Assembly (NCBI GenBank): GCA_002835675.1 | Contig: PIZR01000002.1 | Span: 969,878 to 1,033,877 of the forward strand | DNA from: Bacillus sp. BA3 | GTDB taxonomy: Bacteria; Bacillota; Bacilli; Bacillales; DSM-1321 | Direction: 5' to 3' | DNA: 64,000 nt | Shown here: piece after piece, positions 25,412 to 34,676 of the stretch | How positions within the stretch are numbered: the stretch's first letter is position 1 | Layout of the letters: every line of letters starts with the position of its first letter | Translations under genes and position numbers: made by a program | The notes under the pieces: generated by a model | Told to the model about the DNA's origin: nothing | What the model saw: only the letters and a program-made list of their open reading frames with translations | Database searches by the model: none

Positions 25412-27493
25412 CTAATCCTTTATCTGAAATTCCCCGAGCGTATGCTCCAAATCATTTATTAACTGTGATAGCTGCTGTGTATATTGAGCTAGTTCATTGG
25501 ATGAAGCTGCTTGTTCCTCCATCGATGATGCAATTTCCTCTGATGAAGCTGTCGTTTGCTGAGATACGGCGGTGATTTCTTCTATTACTTTAATAACCGT
25601 TTCTTTCTGTTGATTGATGCTTTCAATGGATCGTGTTTCTTCCTGGATCGAATTAGAAATCTCCTCAACGGAATCCTCCAGCTCTTTCATGGCTTCACTT
25701 ACCGTGATCACGGCATTTTTCTGATCCTTGCTGATTTGATTCGTTTCATTGGTCGTCCTCAGCAATTCCTCTGTATCTGACAGAATGCTTTGGATGATGG
25801 CTTGAATGTTTTTTGTAGCTTCTTTTGAATCATCAGCCAAGCTCCTTACTTCATTCGCCACGACAGCAAACCCTTTGCCGGACTCACCTGCCCTTGCCGC
25901 TTCTATGGATGCATTCAAAGATAACAAATTGGTTTGTTCCGATATTTTCGAGATGGCATTCGTGACATCGGAAATGGTTTTTGATTTTTCCACAAGTCTT
26001 AAGCTCATGCTGTTGACTGCAGCAAAAGCCATTTCTAATTTATGGTACGACGTTTCCAAGCCACTTACCTGTTGTTTCCCTGACTCTATTTTTTCAGATG
26101 CAAGCTCCAATACGGTTTGGGTCTCCCTCGATTTTTTTGATAACCCATCGATTTCGCCACTAAGAACCTGGATCGTGCCCGCACCATGCTCCACTTGTTC
26201 AGATTGATTCGATGCTCCCGCTGCAATCTCTTCTATCGCGCGTGAAACATCTGTAATGGCCGCACTATTCTCAGCAGCTATTTGGCTTAAGCCGGCATTG
26301 GCCTTTGTCACCGATTCCGCATTGCCGTTTACCTTGGCAACCAATCCTCTTAATTTCCCCAACATCGAGTTATAGCTTTTGCTTAAGTCCCCAATCTCAT
26401 CATTGGATTTAATGGCAAATTCGGACACTAAATCCCCATTAGCTGTCTTTTCTATGATTTTTTGGAAGTCGGCCATGATCTTCGTTAACTTTCCTGCTAG
26501 ATAAAGAGCACATGCCGTCCCGAATAGAAGACCTAAAATACCTGATATCACTACGATTCTATTAATGTCATCCAGCTTTGATTGCAGTATTTTATCTGGA
26601 TTGAGCGCCAAAACCTTCCAGTTCACTTCAGGGACCGTACTCAATTCACCTGTATAATCTTCACCTTCCAACGTCAAGGCCTGATTCGCCTTGACGTTGC
26701 CATTATACATGTCGGCCACCCACTTGAACTCTGAATTGAATCGGTCAGTATCCGCCATGAAATCCTCCACACCTACTTCCATCCCGCTTTTTTCAGGATT
26801 CATATTCTTCCCGTCCATCCCCTGCATGAATGAACTCACAATAAAACCTTGTGAATCCAATATAACCAGATTGCTAGTGGACTCTTTTTCGATGGTTGTC
26901 CTCATTTTCCCGATTGTCGAAAGGTCGATGTCATAGCCCAGGGCTCCTGCCATTTTCCCGTCCGATAAAACGGGCGTTACAACGGAAGTCATGATCATCC
27001 CTGAAACTCCATCCTTATACACATCCATCCATTTCGTTTCTGGCCTTTCGGTCAGCTGCGTATATGTCTTGGTCTCCCTTGCATCCTGATTGAAATCCAT
27101 TTGGGGCGAAGCATACAAGGAACCATCCGATCCATCCATATAATAAACAGAAATTAAATCTTCATTGTTCTTTTGAAATGCCTCTATCGTTTTTTGGATA
27201 TCCTTGATTGAATCACCATTCTTGATCTGATTGGAAACTAGCTGTGATAACTGCTCTAGCGAATTCTCATACGTGGCCATGCTCAAATTGATTTGTGCCG
27301 CCGCATTTTGGGCCGAGCTTTTGTTGATGGATATACTATCTTCTTTAAAAATGGAGGTCACTTTTACCCCCATTATCGAAACGGATACGACAATAGCTAG
27401 AAAAACGGATGTGCATATAAATAATAACCATTTTATCCGGACCGATATCCTCCTCTTCACTTTTTCTTTCTTTTCAATCGATGAACTTCTCAT
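25412..27493 (-). CDS. Methyl-accepting chemotaxis protein with dCache sensor
   Basis: A 693-residue transducer. Basic N-terminus, first membrane helix (about 22-43), a large extracellular dCache-type domain (about 45-305), second helix (about 312-334), HAMP and signalling domain. The sensor has the typical [16 protein letters not shown] and [12 protein letters not shown] segments of amino-acid-binding dCache domains, but the ligand is not proven. The tip [20 protein letters not shown] and [15 protein letters not shown] is clear, and the C-terminus ends in a short linker after TQQLSQL. AAAGGGGAAA precedes the ATG. It is transcribed alone. Confidence 0.9.
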   Translation of the reverse strand: MRSSSIEKKEKVKRRISVRIKWLLFICTSVFLAIVVSVSIMGVKVTSIFKEDSISINKSSAQNAAAQINLSMATYENSLEQLSQLVSNQIKNGDSIKDIQKTIEAFQKNNEDLISVYYMDGSDGSLYASPQMDFNQDARETKTYTQLTERPETKWMDVYKDGVSGMIMTSVVTPVLSDGKMAGALGYDIDLSTIGKMRTTIEKESTSNLVILDSQGFIVSSFMQGMDGKNMNPEKSGMEVGVEDFMADTDRFNSEFKWVADMYNGNVKANQALTLEGEDYTGELSTVPEVNWKVLALNPDKILQSKLDDINRIVVISGILGLLFGTACALYLAGKLTKIMADFQKIIEKTANGDLVSEFAIKSNDEIGDLSKSYNSMLGKLRGLVAKVNGNAESVTKANAGLSQIAAENSAAITDVSRAIEEIAAGASNQSEQVEHGAGTIQVLSGEIDGLSKKSRETQTVLELASEKIESGKQQVSGLETSYHKLEMAFAAVNSMSLRLVEKSKTISDVTNAISKISEQTNLLSLNASIEAARAGESGKGFAVVANEVRSLADDSKEATKNIQAIIQSILSDTEELLRTTNETNQISKDQKNAVITVSEAMKELEDSVEEISNSIQEETRSIESINQQKETVIKVIEEITAVSQQTTASSEEIASSMEEQAASSNELAQYTQQLSQLINDLEHTLGEFQIKD

Positions 27494-27707
27494 TAATAAT
27501 TTCCCCTTTTTATTTGACCTGCAAAAATGCTTCGCTTACCTGTGTGAAAACAAAGATTCAATCTATGCTCAAAATGGATCCTTCCTTATTTACGATCACT
27601 TACTTTATTTTTCCACATAAACATACTATATACCTAATCAAACCTTGTCAATTGCCAATTAAGGATAAATATGTAGGCACAAAGAACTTATTGCGTTTTC
27701 AAATTCA

Positions 27708-27741
27708 AAAAACCCTTGGATTACATAGAATCCAAGGGTTT
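27708..27741 (-). terminator. Terminator after the broken DJ-1-like gene
   Basis: AAACCCTTGGATT / AATCCAAGGGTTT hairpin followed by TTTTGAATTTG on the minus strand. Confidence 0.78.
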
Positions 27742-27777
27742 CAAATGGGTAATAACAAGGTTAGCAGAAAACGAGAT

Positions 27778-27913
27778 TTAGCGTAATGCTGCAGCTAGGC
27801 TCTCTCCGAATTCTTTTGCACCATCCGGACCATCACCTGTAATGATATCATCATGCGCAACGTCATGCTGTTTTGCATATTCAACGGAATTGGCTTTCAA
27901 TTCGTCAGGAACT
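27778..27913 (-). pseudogene. C-terminal remnant of a DJ-1/PfpI (type 1 glutamine amidotransferase-like) gene
   Basis: About 44 codons remain open to a TAA stop, reading VPDELKANSVEYAKQHD... then HDDIITGDGPDGAKEFGESL. This resembles the C-terminus of DJ-1/PfpI-family stress proteins (the NLITGxGP...FxxxL pattern). No start codon with a ribosome binding site lies upstream: directly before it is a stretch like the Bacillus dispersed repeat (GAGACTCCGCGCAAAGCGAG) at 27917-27962. The terminator is retained. I read it as the tail of a gene whose first three quarters were lost by deletion. Confidence 0.6.
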
Positions 27914-28071
27914 TAGTGAACTCACTTTCCACCCCAGGCACTCGCTTTGCGCGGAGTCTCATATCTTCCGTTTTTTCAGAAAAACTTTAGACCGACAATA
28001 GAATATGCCGATCTGTTGGATTCGAAGCTGATCATTTCCCATGAAAAGGAAAGATGATAACTCAAACCAAT

Positions 28072-28269
28072 TTACCTTTTACCCGGTTTGGTGAATTGCT
28101 GACCAATTGCACCTATTATTAAAATGATGATCGAAATGAGACTGTAGTCCTTAAAAAAGGTCGTAAATGGAATTTCCAGAAATAAAAACGCCATCGTAAG
28201 CAGTCGTCCTATAAGTAGGATCATTCCGATAACTACCATCCAATTAAATAACTTTCCCAAAAAATCCAT
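28072..28269 (-). CDS. Small two-helix membrane protein, unknown
   Basis: A 65-residue protein starting MDFLGKLFNWMVV with two hydrophobic helices (about residues 8-30 and 38-55) and a basic end (TKPGKR). AAGGAGG lies 6 nt before this ATG, so I prefer it over the start at 28305. It lies downstream of the MFS gene on the same strand, but a terminator separates them. No family recognised. Confidence 0.62.
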   Translation of the reverse strand: MDFLGKLFNWMVVIGMILLIGRLLTMAFLFLEIPFTTFFKDYSLISIIILIIGAIGQQFTKPGKR

Positions 28270-28320
28270 CTTTTCCTCCTTAGCCAATCTAATGATGACT
28301 TTCATGGTGTAATAAGAATA

Positions 28321-28368
28321 AAAAACTGGAGTGCTGCCCTAATATCCAATACCCTTCTGGCTCCAGTC
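28321..28368 (-). terminator. Terminator of the MFS gene
   Basis: ACTGGAG / CTCCAGT outer stem with a long loop, followed by TTTTTTATTC on the minus strand, 30 nt after the MFS stop. Confidence 0.6.
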
Positions 28369-28397
28369 CTTCAGCTCACATGGTGTCCCGTGTACCA

Positions 28398-29648
28398 TTA
28401 CTCGGGGGCATCTTTCGAGATTGGTTTTCCGGCTTCGATCAACACTTTGCTGCCCAGCAGGAAAAAACCTTGAATGAACAGTAATAAACCAGTTCCTATA
28501 AGCAGCCACTCAATTTTAATGATGTCGGATATCGGTCCGAATACTAGCATTCCCAAGGGCATCATCGATGTCGAGATCATCCCTAAAACACCAAATACCC
28601 TTCCAAGAAGATCACCCTCTACCTTCTCCTGTAACAAGACCATGGACGGCGTATTAAAGATGGGCATCGCCAATCCGACTACCCCCATGATGATCAAGTA
28701 AATCCAGAAAACGGGGATGATTCCAAGAGCGAAAGTACAGGCGCCAATTATTAGGCTCGCAAGTGTCATCGTATGGATCTTGTTTTTAAAGCCTCCCCAC
28801 GAAGCCATGAAAATCCCGCCTAGCATCATTCCGATGGCAAAAGTGATCTCTATCGCAGTCAACCGCCAAACATCATTCCCGAAAGAGCGTGTGACCTGAA
28901 GCGGTGTAAGAAATGCTACAGGTGCGGCAAGCACGAAGAAAAATGCGAAAAATATAAAGAACTTCTTAAGAAAGTCGTGATTCCTGATATAACTGAATCC
29001 TTCTTTCAAATCGGTGAAATAGCTGGTAGTTTGCTTTTGTAATGCCTTCGCATGTGCTGGAATTTTCAAAAATGCCAGCAAAGTGAAGATGGCAATTGCA
29101 GCTGTAATCACATCAATGAAGAAAATGGTTTCGATTGAAGCCATCGTAAGCAGCGCGCCGCTCACCATGGGGGAAACTAGCATCACCAGCGCTTGAATGC
29201 TTCCATTTGTCCCATTCACCTTCGTAAGCTTATCCTCTGGCACAAGCTGCGGAAGAATGGCCCCGACTGCAGGAGTCTGGATTCCAGTTCCTATCGCCCG
29301 GACAGCGGACATGACGAAAAGCAGCCAAAGCTCATCGTAGCCGATTAAAAACAATATGGCCAAAATCAGCGTTGAAATGGCAATCAATGAATCCGAAAGA
29401 ATGATCAGCATCTTCCGATTATAGCGGTCTGCCCATACCCCCGCAATTGGGGAGAGTATAAAGGTAGGCACGAAACCACAAACGATGGATATCGTCATCA
29501 TGACACCCGACTGTGTATTCAACGTGATATACCACATGATGGCATACTGAACTAAGGACGAACCAAAGAGGGATATGGTCTGACTGCCTAGAAAAAGAGT
29601 GATATTCTTTTTCCAATTGTCCTTTACTTGTTCATTTAATGATTTCAT
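28398..29648 (-). CDS. MFS drug exporter (macrolide-efflux-like family)
   Basis: A 416-residue major facilitator with 12 predicted helices. The family motif A region GVWADRYNRKMLI is at about residues 68-80, and AVGAILPQLVPEDKLTKVNG is typical of the MefA-like/TIGR00900 drug-efflux group. It should export hydrophobic drugs by proton antiport. GAGGTG lies 8 nt before the ATG. The transcript starts with a leader that contains a 12-codon frame (29814-29852) and a terminator hairpin (29696-29725), so expression is probably controlled by attenuation; the substrate is unknown. Confidence 0.85.
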   Translation of the reverse strand: MKSLNEQVKDNWKKNITLFLGSQTISLFGSSLVQYAIMWYITLNTQSGVMMTISIVCGFVPTFILSPIAGVWADRYNRKMLIILSDSLIAISTLILAILFLIGYDELWLLFVMSAVRAIGTGIQTPAVGAILPQLVPEDKLTKVNGTNGSIQALVMLVSPMVSGALLTMASIETIFFIDVITAAIAIFTLLAFLKIPAHAKALQKQTTSYFTDLKEGFSYIRNHDFLKKFFIFFAFFFVLAAPVAFLTPLQVTRSFGNDVWRLTAIEITFAIGMMLGGIFMASWGGFKNKIHTMTLASLIIGACTFALGIIPVFWIYLIIMGVVGLAMPIFNTPSMVLLQEKVEGDLLGRVFGVLGMISTSMMPLGMLVFGPISDIIKIEWLLIGTGLLLFIQGFFLLGSKVLIEAGKPISKDAPE

Positions 29649-29695
29649 CTCTTAAACACCTCATTCTATTTTCAATATTTTTTTCTTAATGCCCT

Positions 29696-29725
29696 AAAAA
29701 AAACACAGGCTATCTGCCTGTGTTT
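29696..29725 (-). terminator. Attenuator hairpin before the MFS gene
   Basis: AAACACAGGC / GCCTGTGTTT with a 5-nt loop and eight Ts on the minus strand, only about 50 nt upstream of the MFS start. A strong terminator inside the leader rather than after a gene implies conditional read-through. Confidence 0.72.
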
Positions 29726-29813
29726 AGAGTAAATGGATCAGAACCTATCTAAAGAAACTGAGAGGATGATTAGTTCACGATAAAAAGTAATCTCCTACTG
29801 GCCTTCGGTTTGG

Positions 29814-29852
29814 TCAATACAATGGAGAATTCACCACTTTACACGTATCCAA
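29814..29852 (-). CDS. Candidate leader peptide (12 codons) of the MFS gene
   Basis: TTG-initiated frame encoding MDTCKVVNSPLY, preceded by a full AAGGAGG with 5-nt spacing. It is followed about 90 nt later by the attenuator hairpin. This is the layout of ribosome-mediated attenuation known for antibiotic-induced exporters; the peptide itself matches nothing I know. Confidence 0.45.
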   Translation of the reverse strand: MDTCKVVNSPLY

Positions 29853-29887
29853 AATGACCTCCTTGGATAGGTAAAGTATTTCTCCCC

Positions 29888-29914
29888 TTAATAATTCTTC
29901 TATTTTAAAGTCAA
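29888..29914 (-). promoter_or_regulatory. Weak promoter candidate for the MFS leader
   Basis: Minus strand TTGACT, 15-nt spacer, TATTAA, about 35 nt upstream of the leader peptide. Spacer is short. Confidence 0.35.
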
Positions 29915-30291
29915 CTGGAATAGCGAAACCCTTTGATCACAAAGGTTGTCGCGGCATCAGCTGGACACAAAAAAAAGAGGTTGAAATCGTCTCTTTTTTT
30001 CACTAAAGCGTAAAATGAAGGTTTCCTTAAAAATAGACAGACCATTCCCATTTACCCTGCGGACATGCAGAGCCTTTGAACGTATTCAATTAACGGTTCA
30101 AAGATTGGAAACGCAGTCTGATAAATGTCACAAGGAAAACCTCCATTTCTTAAAAGTTAAAGTCATCTTAACATGGAGACAACTGGAATATCAATAAAAA
30201 ACTGCCTTAATTGCAGAAGCCTCACTTCGGTTTTGGCCGAAATTCACTTTTCCGCTTCCTTATGCATCCACCTGCATGTCACACATTCCAT
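29915..30291. other. Intergenic region with a bidirectional terminator
   Basis: No gene is supported. AAAAAAAGAG / CTCTTTTTTT at 29968-29999 looks like a terminator for both strands. A 60-codon plus-strand frame at 30015-30197 has no ribosome binding site and no recognisable protein. Confidence 0.45.
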
Positions 30292-30777
30292 TCATCCTTC
30301 AATTCGTTTGACGGCGGCCGAATATTCCTTATGCCTTTTTTCCCATTCATCCATCGGGAAGTCCTGATGATGACCATCAAGTAAATCACTAAACATATCA
30401 AGGCATATATGCCAGCCTGCCAAATCTTTTGATGTATGATCATTAACTGGCGTGATGGATTCTTTCAATACTAATGAGCATCCATCCTTTTCAGGGGATA
30501 CCTCGAAACGAACCCAGCCGTCCCCCCATTCAAAATCTAAAACGGAAAATTCTTGGAAGTCCCTGACCTTCATATCAAAAGATTTCCCTGACCCATCATT
30601 GAAATTGAATTTTATGGTCCCGTCTTTTCGAAGGTCTTTCATTTCCAGGTTGGACATCCACTTTTCCACCTTATCATTCTCCGTTAAAGCACCCCATACC
30701 TTTTCAACCGAATGATTGAGCAGGCTATCGAATCTTGCGATAATCCCATTACCTTCTTTTTCGATTACAGCTTGCAA
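30292..30777 (-). CDS. SRPBCC (AHSA1-like) domain protein 3
   Basis: A 161-residue protein of the AHSA1-type SRPBCC family: FDSLLNHSVEKVWGALTE, then FEWGDGWVRFEVSPE and the C-terminal helix with LAGWHICLDMFSDLLDG. The start is TTG with GGGGGG about 7 nt upstream. It lies 23 nt after the GNAT gene on the same strand, so GNAT, SRPBCC and perhaps the YfiT-like gene form one unit. The ligand is unknown. Confidence 0.82.
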   Translation of the reverse strand: MQAVIEKEGNGIIARFDSLLNHSVEKVWGALTENDKVEKWMSNLEMKDLRKDGTIKFNFNDGSGKSFDMKVRDFQEFSVLDFEWGDGWVRFEVSPEKDGCSLVLKESITPVNDHTSKDLAGWHICLDMFSDLLDGHHQDFPMDEWEKRHKEYSAAVKRIEG

Positions 30778-30800
30778 TTGGATTCCCCCCTTACAATTCG

Positions 30801-31313
30801 TTACCCGATTTTATTTTTATAATAAAACATGGTCGGATGTAATTCACCATTTGCAGATTTCGCATAATCGGGAATCCTGCCTGCCTGAATATATCCCAAT
30901 GAAGTATACAGGGAGTTAGAAGGATCTCCTTCCCTTGTATCCAGGACCAATAATGTCCGTCCCTCCTGCTTGGCCCTCTTCTCAGCCTCTAGCATGAGTG
31001 AACGCCCTATTCCATTTCGCCTATAACCAGTATGCGTCATTAATTTTGCGATTTCCGCACGATGGCCGCCGTTTTGCTTTGAACATAAATGTAACTGTAC
31101 GCTCCCGACTATCTCACCCTGTAATTTAGCAACTAATAGAACCACATCAGGATTTATGGCACTACTCCAATAATCAATCGCCTCAGACCTTTCCATCGGA
31201 GGTAAAAAACCAATGGACGCGCCATCATCCACCACCTGCACCAAAAGTTCGGAAAGTTCATTAAGGTGGTATTCGATTGATGTTAATTGTTCGATTTTCA
31301 ACTCAGCATTCAC
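30801..31313 (-). CDS. GNAT-family N-acetyltransferase
   Basis: A 170-residue acetyltransferase. The acetyl-CoA-binding motif is RRNGIGRSLMLEAEKRA (about residues 98-114), followed by LLVLDTREGDPSNSLYTSLGY. I prefer the GTG at 31313, because AAAGG is 11 nt upstream; the GTG at 31322 is only 2 nt from it. The acceptor substrate cannot be told. It lies between the YfiT-like and SRPBCC genes on the same strand. Confidence 0.83.
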   Translation of the reverse strand: MNAELKIEQLTSIEYHLNELSELLVQVVDDGASIGFLPPMERSEAIDYWSSAINPDVVLLVAKLQGEIVGSVQLHLCSKQNGGHRAEIAKLMTHTGYRRNGIGRSLMLEAEKRAKQEGRTLLVLDTREGDPSNSLYTSLGYIQAGRIPDYAKSANGELHPTMFYYKNKIG

Positions 31314-31356
31314 AGTAATCACAACCTTTCAGGTGATACAATCATATTCACCAACC

Positions 31357-31866
31357 CTAGCGCTTTGATAAAGAAGTAATATGAGCCAGGTGATGGCGTC
31401 CGTGCCATGCATAAATGCCTATATTTTCACCGACCGTCACCTCTCCTGAATCAGGATGGATGAATGTTCGGCCCATGTCGTCTGCATGAAGACACGATAA
31501 AAGTTTGCACATCCGGATATGTACACTTTCGATTAGTGATAGAGAAACTTCAATCGGCAAATCATAATCAGGCAGCTCAGCCCATTGTGCCTCTTCGTAC
31601 GGTTTAATGACCGGACTTTCTTCCGTAAGGGCCAATTTGAAACGAATATATGCATTCATATGACTATCGGCAACATGATGCACCACCTGGCGGACCGTCC
31701 ATCCTCCAGGCCGATAAGCCGTATCAAGCCTTTTATCATCCATGTTACATACCGCTTCCCGCAGCATCCGAGGCAAAGCTTCAATCTCCTTGATCCACCC
31801 CTCGGCCACATCACTAGTAATTTCCCCGTCAAACTGAAACTTTCCAACCGGGTATCTTAAATCCAT
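31357..31866 (-). CDS. yfiT: DinB/YfiT-family putative metal-dependent hydrolase
   Basis: A 169-residue four-helix-bundle protein close to B. subtilis Yfi[39 protein letters not shown] and the C-terminal [12 protein letters not shown]. The three histidines that bind nickel/zinc in YfiT are present in VHH and the WHxxHH segment. Members of the DinB superfamily include thiol-S-transferases using bacillithiol; the activity of YfiT itself is unclear. ATG 31866 has GGGGGG 6 nt upstream; the ATG at 31872 touches the site. Confidence 0.86.
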   Translation of the reverse strand: MDLRYPVGKFQFDGEITSDVAEGWIKEIEALPRMLREAVCNMDDKRLDTAYRPGGWTVRQVVHHVADSHMNAYIRFKLALTEESPVIKPYEEAQWAELPDYDLPIEVSLSLIESVHIRMCKLLSCLHADDMGRTFIHPDSGEVTVGENIGIYAWHGRHHLAHITSLSKR

Positions 31867-32112
31867 CTTCATCCCCCCTTGATGTTCAATAAAAATAGCA
31901 TCCAGATATATTCTATATTCTTTATTGATTGAGACAAATCCTTTTTACCTGCTATTCTTTGTTTTGCAAGCCTGCACATGCTTTCATTAATCATCAGGAA
32001 TATTAATCCAATCATTATCACGTATACTTTTTCCATATTTAGCAACCATAACAAAAGAATGGCATTTGCATTAATACAATCTTTAAACAATGGAAATGGG
32101 GAAAGGATCATC

Positions 32113-33213
32113 TTGAAGAAAATCAGATCGATACAAACTCTTAGCATCTTCTTTTTATCAATCGGCCTTCTAAATCACGTTATGTTGATCCCTTTCCTTC
32201 TATCCACCGGCGGAAGGGATTCTTGGTTTTTTTCTATCCTGACTATTGGATTGATACCGGTTTGGGTCTACATATTATCGAGGATAATCAAGAATATGAA
32301 TAATCAATCCCTGACAAATTGGCTTGAAAATAGATTTGGTAATCCTATTAAAAATATCGTTTTATTCTTTATCGTGATTTATCTGATCAGTCTTGTATTG
32401 GCCACCACAAAGGAAACGATTGATTGGATCACGACAAGCTTTCTTTTTGAAACCCCAAGTTTAGCGATTATCATTCCGTTTACACTGCTTTGCATCTTCC
32501 TTGCCCATTCAGGTATGCGCTCCATCGCCATTTGCTCTTCTGTATTATTGCCAATAGTCGTCATTCTTGGCATGTTTGTTGCGACCGGAAATATACCGAC
32601 AAAAGACTATAGCCACCTCCTTCCCCTTTTCGAGAATGGCTATTTTCATGGCGTTAAAGCCATGAAATATTCTGGTTATGGTCTTGCCGAACTGATTTTA
32701 ATCGCTTTTTTCCAGGAAAAGCTTACTGATAAAATCAGTCGGAAAGTATTGGTTTTCATATGCCTCGGTTTAGTGTTTTTACTTCTAGGACCATTAACAG
32801 CTGCAATTGCCGAATTCGGACCGACCTTAGCCGAAGCCATGAGGTACCCTGCCTATGAACAGTGGCGTCTGCTGACTATTGGAAAATATATCGAACATAC
32901 AGATTTCTTTTCCATTTATCAATGGCTTGCTGGTGCCTATATCCGTGTTTCACTGGCATTATACTTAATAACGGAAATCTTTAATAGGAAAACTGAAAAA
33001 ATGAAGGTAGGAATTCTTTTCGCTGTCGGCTTTCTCATGGTCGTCATCTCCATCGTACCATTCAGTAATTTCAAGTTTTTGCATGTGACCCAAACTTTTT
33101 ATTATCCTGGCGCTTTTTATTTCCTGTTACTTTTGTCCGCCTTTTTGTTTATCGGCACGTTCATTAGATCTAAGGAGGGTAAACGACATGAGAATGAAAC
33201 GATCCAAAAATGA
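32113..33213 (+). CDS. Spore germination receptor B subunit (GerAB family), operon 1
   Basis: A 366-residue protein with about 10 membrane helices of the endospore-germination permease family (APC-like), the part of the receptor that binds germinant or conducts ions in the spore inner membrane. I chose TTG 32113 with AAAGG upstream; this gives the normal family length, while the frame to 31978 adds an unrelated start. A poor sigma-G-like pair (GGAATAT, 16 nt, CGTATACT at 31998-32028) lies upstream. Here B is the first gene, followed by A and C with overlaps, an order less common than A-B-C. Confidence 0.88.
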   Translation: MKKIRSIQTLSIFFLSIGLLNHVMLIPFLLSTGGRDSWFFSILTIGLIPVWVYILSRIIKNMNNQSLTNWLENRFGNPIKNIVLFFIVIYLISLVLATTKETIDWITTSFLFETPSLAIIIPFTLLCIFLAHSGMRSIAICSSVLLPIVVILGMFVATGNIPTKDYSHLLPLFENGYFHGVKAMKYSGYGLAELILIAFFQEKLTDKISRKVLVFICLGLVFLLLGPLTAAIAEFGPTLAEAMRYPAYEQWRLLTIGKYIEHTDFFSIYQWLAGAYIRVSLALYLITEIFNRKTEKMKVGILFAVGFLMVVISIVPFSNFKFLHVTQTFYYPGAFYFLLLLSAFLFIGTFIRSKEGKRHENETIQK

Positions 33214-34672
33214 ACCAACCCTGCCTGAATTAAAGGAGGAGACATTTCGGGAGTTATTCAGTTCAAGCTCGGATATCATATTTGACACGATTTATATTGG
33301 AGAAACCGAAAGGCCCATTCCTGTCCTTATCTTTTATTGCTCGGGTATGACCGATATCAGTTTACTGAACGAGGGGATTTTGGAAAAGTTAAACAAAATG
33401 ATGGAATTGGATGAGAGAATCGATGAAGAAGAGGCATTCAACAAGCTAAAACCATTGATAGATTTGACTAAAGTGACAATTGATAGTGAATTCAATAGCG
33501 TCCAGCAGCTGATTTTCTCCGGGAATGCCTTATTATTCATTCCATCAACCCAAAAGTTATTTTCAATAAATTTGTCCAATGTTCCGAACAGGCAGCCTGA
33601 GGAGTCTTCCTTCGAGGTCTCTGTAAGAGGACCAAGAGATGGATTTGTCGAGGATTTATCCATAAATACCGCTTTAATCAGAAAGCGGCTAAAAACAAAA
33701 TCGCTCGCCTATGAAGACTTTATTGTCGGCAGGCGCAGTCAAACGAAAGTCGCACTAATGTACATGGATGACATCATTGATAAAGAACTCGTTAAAAATG
33801 TGAGGTCCAAGATTAACTCCATTGATATTGATATATTGGTGAGCAGCCAACAATTGGAGGAATTGATCACTAACAGTAAATTTAGTATATTTCCACTCAC
33901 TCATTATACAAGTCGCCCCGACTTTGTAGTGGAAGCACTCAATCAAGGAAGATTCATTCTAATCGTGGACGGAATGCCAACAATAATCGTGGCTCCTTCT
34001 ACATTATTATTGCAAATAAAAACAGCAGAAGATTCGAATCTTCCTTATCTATTTGTAAGTCTTGAGCGACTGCTTCGCTTTATGGGGCTTGGCATTACCA
34101 TTTTATTGCCGGGGTTTTGGATATCCATTTCCGCTTTCAACATTGAACAGGTGCCGTTCCCGTTATTGGCCACCATCACCCTTTCAAGGCTTGGACTTCC
34201 CTTATCCGCCACCATGGAATTCATTCTCATGCTCATTTTATTTGAATTATTCCGCGAATCCGGAGTCAGGTTACCTAAAGCGGTTGGGCAGACAGTTGCT
34301 GTTGTAGGCGGACTCATTGTCGGTGATGCCGCGATAAGGGCCGGACTGACCTCACAAACCATGCTTGTGGTTACTGCCGTAACCTCTGTCGCATCTTATA
34401 CTCTTGTAAACCAGTCTTTAACAGGGGCCGTAACGATTCTGCGCATGTTTGTGCTGTTACTAAGCTGTATTTATGGAATCTATGGCACGATAATCGGTTT
34501 CCTTTCCATTGTCACTTTACTATCCAGGCTTGATTCATTCGGGATTTCATATATTGGCGGAATGAACCCGCCAATATTCACTAAACTACTGGATTCATTC
34601 ATAAAGAGGCCATGGAATTCCATGAGCAAACGATCCTTGGCAGCTAATGATAAGACCAGAAAGGGGCAGTAA
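33188..34672 (+). CDS. Spore germination receptor A subunit (GerAA family), operon 1
   Basis: A 494-residue protein: N-terminal soluble domain (about 1-275) containing the SVRGPRDGFVEDLSINTALIRKRL motif region, then a membrane domain with about five helices including LGLPLSATMEFILMLILFELFRE and RLPKAVGQTVAVVGGL. AAGGAGG lies 9 nt before the ATG, which overlaps the gerAB end by 26 nt, indicating coupling. It is the GerAA/SpoVAF-like receptor subunit in the spore inner membrane. Confidence 0.92.
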   Translation: MRMKRSKNEPTLPELKEETFRELFSSSSDIIFDTIYIGETERPIPVLIFYCSGMTDISLLNEGILEKLNKMMELDERIDEEEAFNKLKPLIDLTKVTIDSEFNSVQQLIFSGNALLFIPSTQKLFSINLSNVPNRQPEESSFEVSVRGPRDGFVEDLSINTALIRKRLKTKSLAYEDFIVGRRSQTKVALMYMDDIIDKELVKNVRSKINSIDIDILVSSQQLEELITNSKFSIFPLTHYTSRPDFVVEALNQGRFILIVDGMPTIIVAPSTLLLQIKTAEDSNLPYLFVSLERLLRFMGLGITILLPGFWISISAFNIEQVPFPLLATITLSRLGLPLSATMEFILMLILFELFRESGVRLPKAVGQTVAVVGGLIVGDAAIRAGLTSQTMLVVTAVTSVASYTLVNQSLTGAVTILRMFVLLLSCIYGIYGTIIGFLSIVTLLSRLDSFGISYIGGMNPPIFTKLLDSFIKRPWNSMSKRSLAANDKTRKGQ

Positions 34673-34676
34673 GGCC

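Noticed and set aside
30015..30197. A 60-codon plus-strand frame
   Set aside because: No ribosome binding site and no family features; lies just after a bidirectional terminator.
31869..32147. A 92-codon minus-strand frame across the start of ger operon 1
   Set aside because: Antisense to the gerAB 5' region, no ribosome binding site, hydrophobic by chance from AT-rich DNA.
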